In this document: positions 59,810 to 64,000 of the stretch, in pieces
Layout of the letters: every line of letters starts with the position of its first letter
How positions within the stretch are numbered: position 1 is the stretch's first letter
Assembly (NCBI GenBank): GCA_030844895.1
Contig: CM061223.1
Coordinates: forward strand, 35,586,204-35,650,203
Source of the DNA: Ambrosia x helenae
Taxonomy: Eukaryota > Streptophyta > Magnoliopsida > Asterales > Asteraceae
Reading direction: 5' to 3'
DNA: 64,000 bases
Notes under the pieces: model-generated
The model's input: only the letters and a program-made list of their open reading frames with translations
Databases searched by the model: none
Told to the model about the DNA's origin: nothing
Translations under genes and position numbers: made by a program

Positions 59810-60290
59810 GCTAAATGGTTGCAAATTTTCAATGAAAGTGATGGCTAAATGGTAGCAAATTTTCAATGAAAGTGCTGGCTAAATTGTTGCAAATTTTCAA
59901 TGAAAATGATGGCTAAATGGTTGCAAATTTTCAATGAAAGTGGTGGCTAAATGGTAGTAATTTTTCATTGAAAGTAGTGGCTAAATGGTAGCAAATTTTC
60001 ATTGAAAGTGGTGGCTAAATGGTAGTAAATTCCCAATGAAAGCGGTGACTAAATGGTTGCAGACTAAATGGTACCAAAACGGTTACAAAAAAAGTGTAAA
60101 TTTTCAATAAAAATGGTGTCTAAATGGTGGCAATATCGGTGGCTAAATGGTACCAAAACGGTAGCAAATGACCTTACTAAAATATTGTAAGAGCGGTGGC
60201 AAATATTTTATCCGTTTTTGTGGTGAAAAAATATGGTAGCAAAATACAAAAGTGGTAGCTATTTGGTGACATTAGGGCAACAGAGACGTG
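59810..60290. repeat. CACTA subterminal repeats, right
   Basis: 'gtggctaaatggtWgcaaattttcaatgaaa' is repeated about ten times in units of roughly 37 bp, then more diverged. The left end has related 'ggtagcaaattt' motifs. Confidence 0.9.
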
Positions 60291-60397
60291 TGTTTTTGCT
60301 ACCGCATTCTCGGTTGCAAAATGGTGGCTATAGAGCAATTGCTACCGTTATGTAACCGAAAATGTGGTGACAAAAGCCTAATTTTCTAGTAGTGATT

Positions 60398-60892
60398 AGC
60401 GATCAACACGGAAGGACCACGGGGTGCGACGATATTCTAAATTAGTTGTTACCATGTAAACAACTTGCGGGGCAATGAAAAGTAGTCTGATTTTGTTTAT
60501 GGGCTCATGGGGAATCCATCGGTATTAGGACTAGCTACCCTAATGTTATATGTAGCACATTTCTATTTCGTTATGCGCACTTATTTACAAATGAATGTTA
60601 ATTTATTTGTGTGTCAAAACCTGTGAAACTCACCAATATATTTATATATTGACGTTTTCCCTAACATATCTTTCAAGTAACTAAGAATGTGAAGGCGTGC
60701 AATGGCTAGGGTGGGCAAAATAAAGACGAGACGGACTTTTGTTAGGGATTTACTATTATTTCCTATGGGATTGGGAAATAGTAAAAAATCTTTATTTTGT
60801 CAAAAACTACATTTTGGGACATGTACTTAAACAAAATACTTTCCGCCGACTAATGAATGTTTATTTTCTAAATTATGTATTTGTTTAATCTT
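60398..60892. other. Interrupted target of the CACTA insertion, nothing coding
   Basis: It continues the sequence left of 55586 and contains no ORF or element end that I can support. Confidence 0.35.
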
Positions 60893-61388
60893 GGCTATGA
60901 AACATTTCTCTTTCGCGTCCACGCCACGTGCTTCCGCTATTGTCGTGGTGTGACACATAAAGTTGACACTCAACAGAAAGCAAAAGCAAAAACTGAGGTT
61001 AGTCAAACATTTAGTAAGCCAAGTTCAAATACTAAACCTATTTTTGCCTCAAAACCTATTGCTCCTTTTGTTCCCAAGTCAATCTCTACTTTAGAAACCC
61101 ATCCAACTAGCTCAAGGACTCCTCGTTGATGTTTTCAGTGTGCTATGAAACATTTCTCTTTCGTGTCCATGCCACGTGTTTCCACCGTTGTCGTGGTGTG
61201 ACACATAAAGTTGACACTCAACAAAAAACAAAAGCAAAAAGCCGAGGTTAGTCAAACATTTAGTAAGCCAAGTTCAAATACTAAACCCATTTCTGCCTCA
61301 AAACCTAGTGCTCCTTTTGTTCCCAACCCAATCTCTACTTTAGAAACCCATCCAACTAGCTCAAGGACTCCTCGTTGATATTTTCGGT
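60893..61388. repeat. 248-bp tandem duplication in gypsy gag
   Basis: The two units, 60893-61140 and 61141-61388, start GCTATGAAACATTTCTC and end with the start of the zinc knuckle. Both contain the same TGA just before the knuckle, so the nonsense change preceded the duplication. They differ at a few positions. Confidence 0.9.
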
Positions 61389-64000
61389 GTCAAAGACTCG
61401 GTCATATAGCATCTGAATGCACTAATAAAAAGATAGTCACTCTTGCTGACTTTGAAAATTCGGGAAAAGTTTATTTTGATGGTATGGAAGACGATGATGA
61501 AGTGTCAGCCCAAGACGACGTCAACGTCCTTGGACTCGATGAAGGGGAATGTTTAGTCTTGAGGCGGACCCTCAATAGCACAATGGTACCAAAAGAAAAT
61601 TTGCAGCGAGAGGCAATCTTTCATACCCGGTGCACCGTCGCGCAAAAGGTTTTCTCACTAATTATTGATGGAGGTAGCTGTACAAATGTAGCTTCCCAAA
61701 CAATGGTGACATAATTGAACCTGACTACGGAAGCTCACCCATTACCTTATGTCATTCAATAGTTAAATCAAGAAAAGGGGATACATGTCTCTCACCGGGT
61801 TTTGTTATCTTTAAGTATCGGAAACACGTATAAGGACCAACTATGGTGTGATGAAATACCGAAGGATGCATGTCATGTGTTATTGGGCAGACCATGGTTA
61901 TTTGATCGACAAGTTCTACATGACAGGTATAAGAACACTTATACTTTTACCATTGCAACAAACGTATTGTTTTAACCCCAATTTCCCCAAAAAACCAACA
62001 CTGCTCCATAGCCTCTACCCCTTAATACTCTGATCGAGTTCGAGTTACATGAATTTGCTCCTTTTAAACAGCTCATTTTACTTGGTCTAGATAAAGAAGA
62101 ACCCTCAATTACTATTGTCCAACACCCTTTGCTTCAGCCCCTTTTAGATCATTACACCCATGTTTTTCCAACAGAAATCCCTGATGGACTTCATCCATTA
62201 CGTGATATTCAACACAAAATTGATTTCATACCTAGGTCTGTTTTACCTAATAAACCTGCCTATCGTTCCAATCCACAAGAATCAAATGAAATTAGGAACC
62301 AAGTTGATGCTTTGCTAGCTAAGGGCCTCATAAGGGAATCTTTAAGTCCTTGTGTGGTTCCTACTCTATTGGTGCTTAAGAAGAATGGCATATGGCGTAT
62401 GTGTATGGACAGTCATGCAATTAACCAGATTACTATCAAATACCATTTCTCAATTCCCCAGCTAAACGACCTACTCGATGAGTTTTATGGGTCAATGGTA
62501 TTTTCCAAAATCGACCTTCTAAGCGGCTATTATCAAATTAGGATCTATGAAGGGGATGGATGGAAGTCTGCCTTTAAAACTAAGGAAGGCTTATAGGAGT
62601 GGCTTGTAATGACTTTTGGTTTGTCTAATGCCCCTAGTACTTTCATGCGTTTAATGAATCAAACCTTAAAATCCTTCCTTGGTAAGTTTGTTGTTGTATA
62701 TTTTGATGACATATTGGTCTATAACAGAAGTGAATCAAAACATGCTGACCATTTACAATAGGTGTTTGATGTTTTTTCTCATGAGAAATTGTATGGGAAC
62801 TTGGACAAGTGTGATTTTTTTGTTGGGCAAGCATCGTTCCTTGGAAACATTAAGTGAAGGAATATCTGTTGATGAGAAGAAAGTACAAACAATTAAGAAC
62901 TGTCCAACCCTGACCTCCATACAACAAATTAGAAGTTTTCACGGTTTAGCTTTTTTTATCTGCGGTTTGTTCGAGACTTTAGTACCATAGTAGCCCCAAT
63001 GACAGATTTCAGTAAATTGAAGCACTTTGAGTGGAACAAACAATCCTAGGAAGCGTTTGAAGAACTAAAATAAAAATTAACCACTTCCCCTGTTCTTGCC
63101 CTACTGTGTTTTGATGAAGTTTTGGAAGTTGAGTGCGATGCCTCGGGTTTTGGCATTGGTACAATCCTTTCTCAAAAGAGTCGACCTATTGCTTATTTTA
63201 GTGAAAAGTTCAATGATGCAAAGAAACGATACTCAACTTACGATAAGGAGTTTTATGCTATAATTCGAGCCTTAGACCATTGGCAACATTATTTAATTGC
63301 TAAAGAATTTATTCTCCATTAAGACCATGAAGCTCTGAAATATATTCAGGGTCAACACAAGTTGCAACCAAGGCACCCCAAGTGGGTTGAATTTTTGCAA
63401 GCTTTTACTTTTTCAATTAAACACAAAGCAGACTATTTAAACAAAGGTGCAATTGCTCTATCAAGAAAGCATCTTTTCCTTTTGCCATTGATCCCAAAAG
63501 TCATAGGCCTAGTTAATAAAGATGAGTACCCTAGTGACTTGGATTTTGGTGAACTATTCAATCAATGCACTAACCATCCTATGGCCTCTTTTCATATTGT
63601 AGACGGTTTTCTTTTCAAGCCATCTTGGTTGTGCGTTCCTCGTACCAACATTCGTGAAGCATTAATTTGAGAAATCCACGAAGGCGGACTTGCGGGTCAT
63701 TTTGGAATTGAAAAGACAACATCCCTTGTTAGCGGGTATTTCTATTGGCCACGTCTCTCACGAGATGTTGGCCACCTTGTTAAACGTTGCTTGCCATGTC
63801 AAAGAGCCAAGGCCCATTCTCTACTACAAGGATTACATCTACTCTTATTTGTTCCACAATCTCCTTGGGAGGATGTCAATATTGATTTTATCACTGGGTT
63901 GCCTCATACACAACGACATAAAGATTCCGTCATGGTTATTGTTAATCATTTCTCGAAAATGGTGCATTTCATTCCCTGTCACACCACTCATGATGCTGTC
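60893..64000 (+). pseudogene. Ty3/gypsy gag-pol, decayed and running off the window
   Basis: Order of recognisable parts: gag end with a knuckle (FRCQRLGHIASEC, first Cys changed to Tyr at about 61379); protease region (FSLIIDGGSCTNVAS, about 61650); reverse transcriptase (VLPNKPAYRSNPQE, WRMCMDSHAINQIT, FSKIDLLSGYYQI, then VVYFDDILVYNRS near 62690); RNase H (VECDASGFGIGTIL, YDKEFYAIIRALDHW); and integrase start (HEGGLAGHFGIEKT, CLPCQRAKAHS, then DVNIDFITGL near 63870). Order and motifs are those of Ty3/gypsy, probably a chromovirus. Stops (for example TAG 62594-62596 after KEGL, and near 62758, 63046 and 63320) and frame changes interrupt it throughout. It cannot be functional. Confidence 0.93.

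Larger units (their letters stand above)
55589..60394. mobile_element. CACTA element, 4.8 kb, TSD ATT
   Basis: It begins CACTACTAGAAAACTGGGC (55589) and ends CCTAATTTTCTAGTAGTG (to 60394). ATT flanks both sides (55586-55588 and 60395-60397). Subterminal zones repeat 'ggtagcaaatttagcaaccg' on the left and 'taaatggttgcaaattttc' on the right. There is no transposase. The interior contains a 20-bp minisatellite, a hAT-like MITE split by a solo LTR, and a coiled-coil exon. Confidence 0.93.

Overview
This is a transposon-dominated stretch of plant nuclear DNA. Evidence for a plant is the AT-rich composition, GT-AG introns, a type 4 (Ec) metallothionein, and plant-type Helitron, CACTA, hAT, PIF/Harbinger, LINE, SINE, Ty1/copia and Ty3/gypsy sequences. 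The repeat families look most like those of an Asteraceae genome; that is recognition, not a database result. The only intact ordinary host gene I can defend is the two-exon metallothionein at 9950-10305. A PIF1-type helicase (4642-6807) is also open, but its setting points to a Helitron origin.

Layout. 1-8000: a B3-like gene scrap, a ~235-bp tandem array with paired W-box cores, a broken multi-exon RPA70-like gene, an open PIF1-like helicase, then two Helitron-type 3' termini. 8090-9740: a PIF/Harbinger-like element holding a broken ORF1-type (NAM-associated) gene; it ends about 200 bp before the metallothionein. 10300-13640: SINE- and MITE-like pieces. 13650-21998: a deep nest. A hAT-like element (copy A) holds a 7.4-kb CACTA element, which holds a LINE (15-bp target duplication), a SINE (17-bp target duplication), a small relative of the outer hAT, and exon-like pieces of an unidentified host gene. 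22000-25470: two elements rich in CCACCG-type repeats, one interrupted by an 804-bp hAT element with a perfect 8-bp target duplication. 26937-27515: another hAT MITE with a perfect 8-bp duplication.

30425-36428 is a very young copia element: LTRs differ only in a TA microsatellite, the 5-bp target duplication is perfect, and a single frameshift breaks gag-pol. 37460-40914 has a Helitron 3' terminus, an AU-like SINE and a Helitron on the minus strand with both ends visible. 43000-46110 has copia and gypsy remnants. 46337-51737 is copy B of the hAT-like element, inverted relative to copy A and carrying a nearly complete LINE ORF2. 55589-60394 is a second CACTA element (TSD ATT) with a 20-bp minisatellite, a hAT-like MITE split by a solo LTR, and a coiled-coil exon. 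60890-64000 is a decayed gypsy polyprotein running off the window.

Most notable: (1) copies A and B are in opposite orientation and their 8-bp flanks are reciprocally mismatched, as expected if recombination between them inverted the ~24 kb in between; (2) an RPA-like gene directly followed by a PIF1-like helicase without a Helitron Rep domain, behind an array of W-box pairs; (3) several nested insertions whose exact target duplications give a relative chronology.
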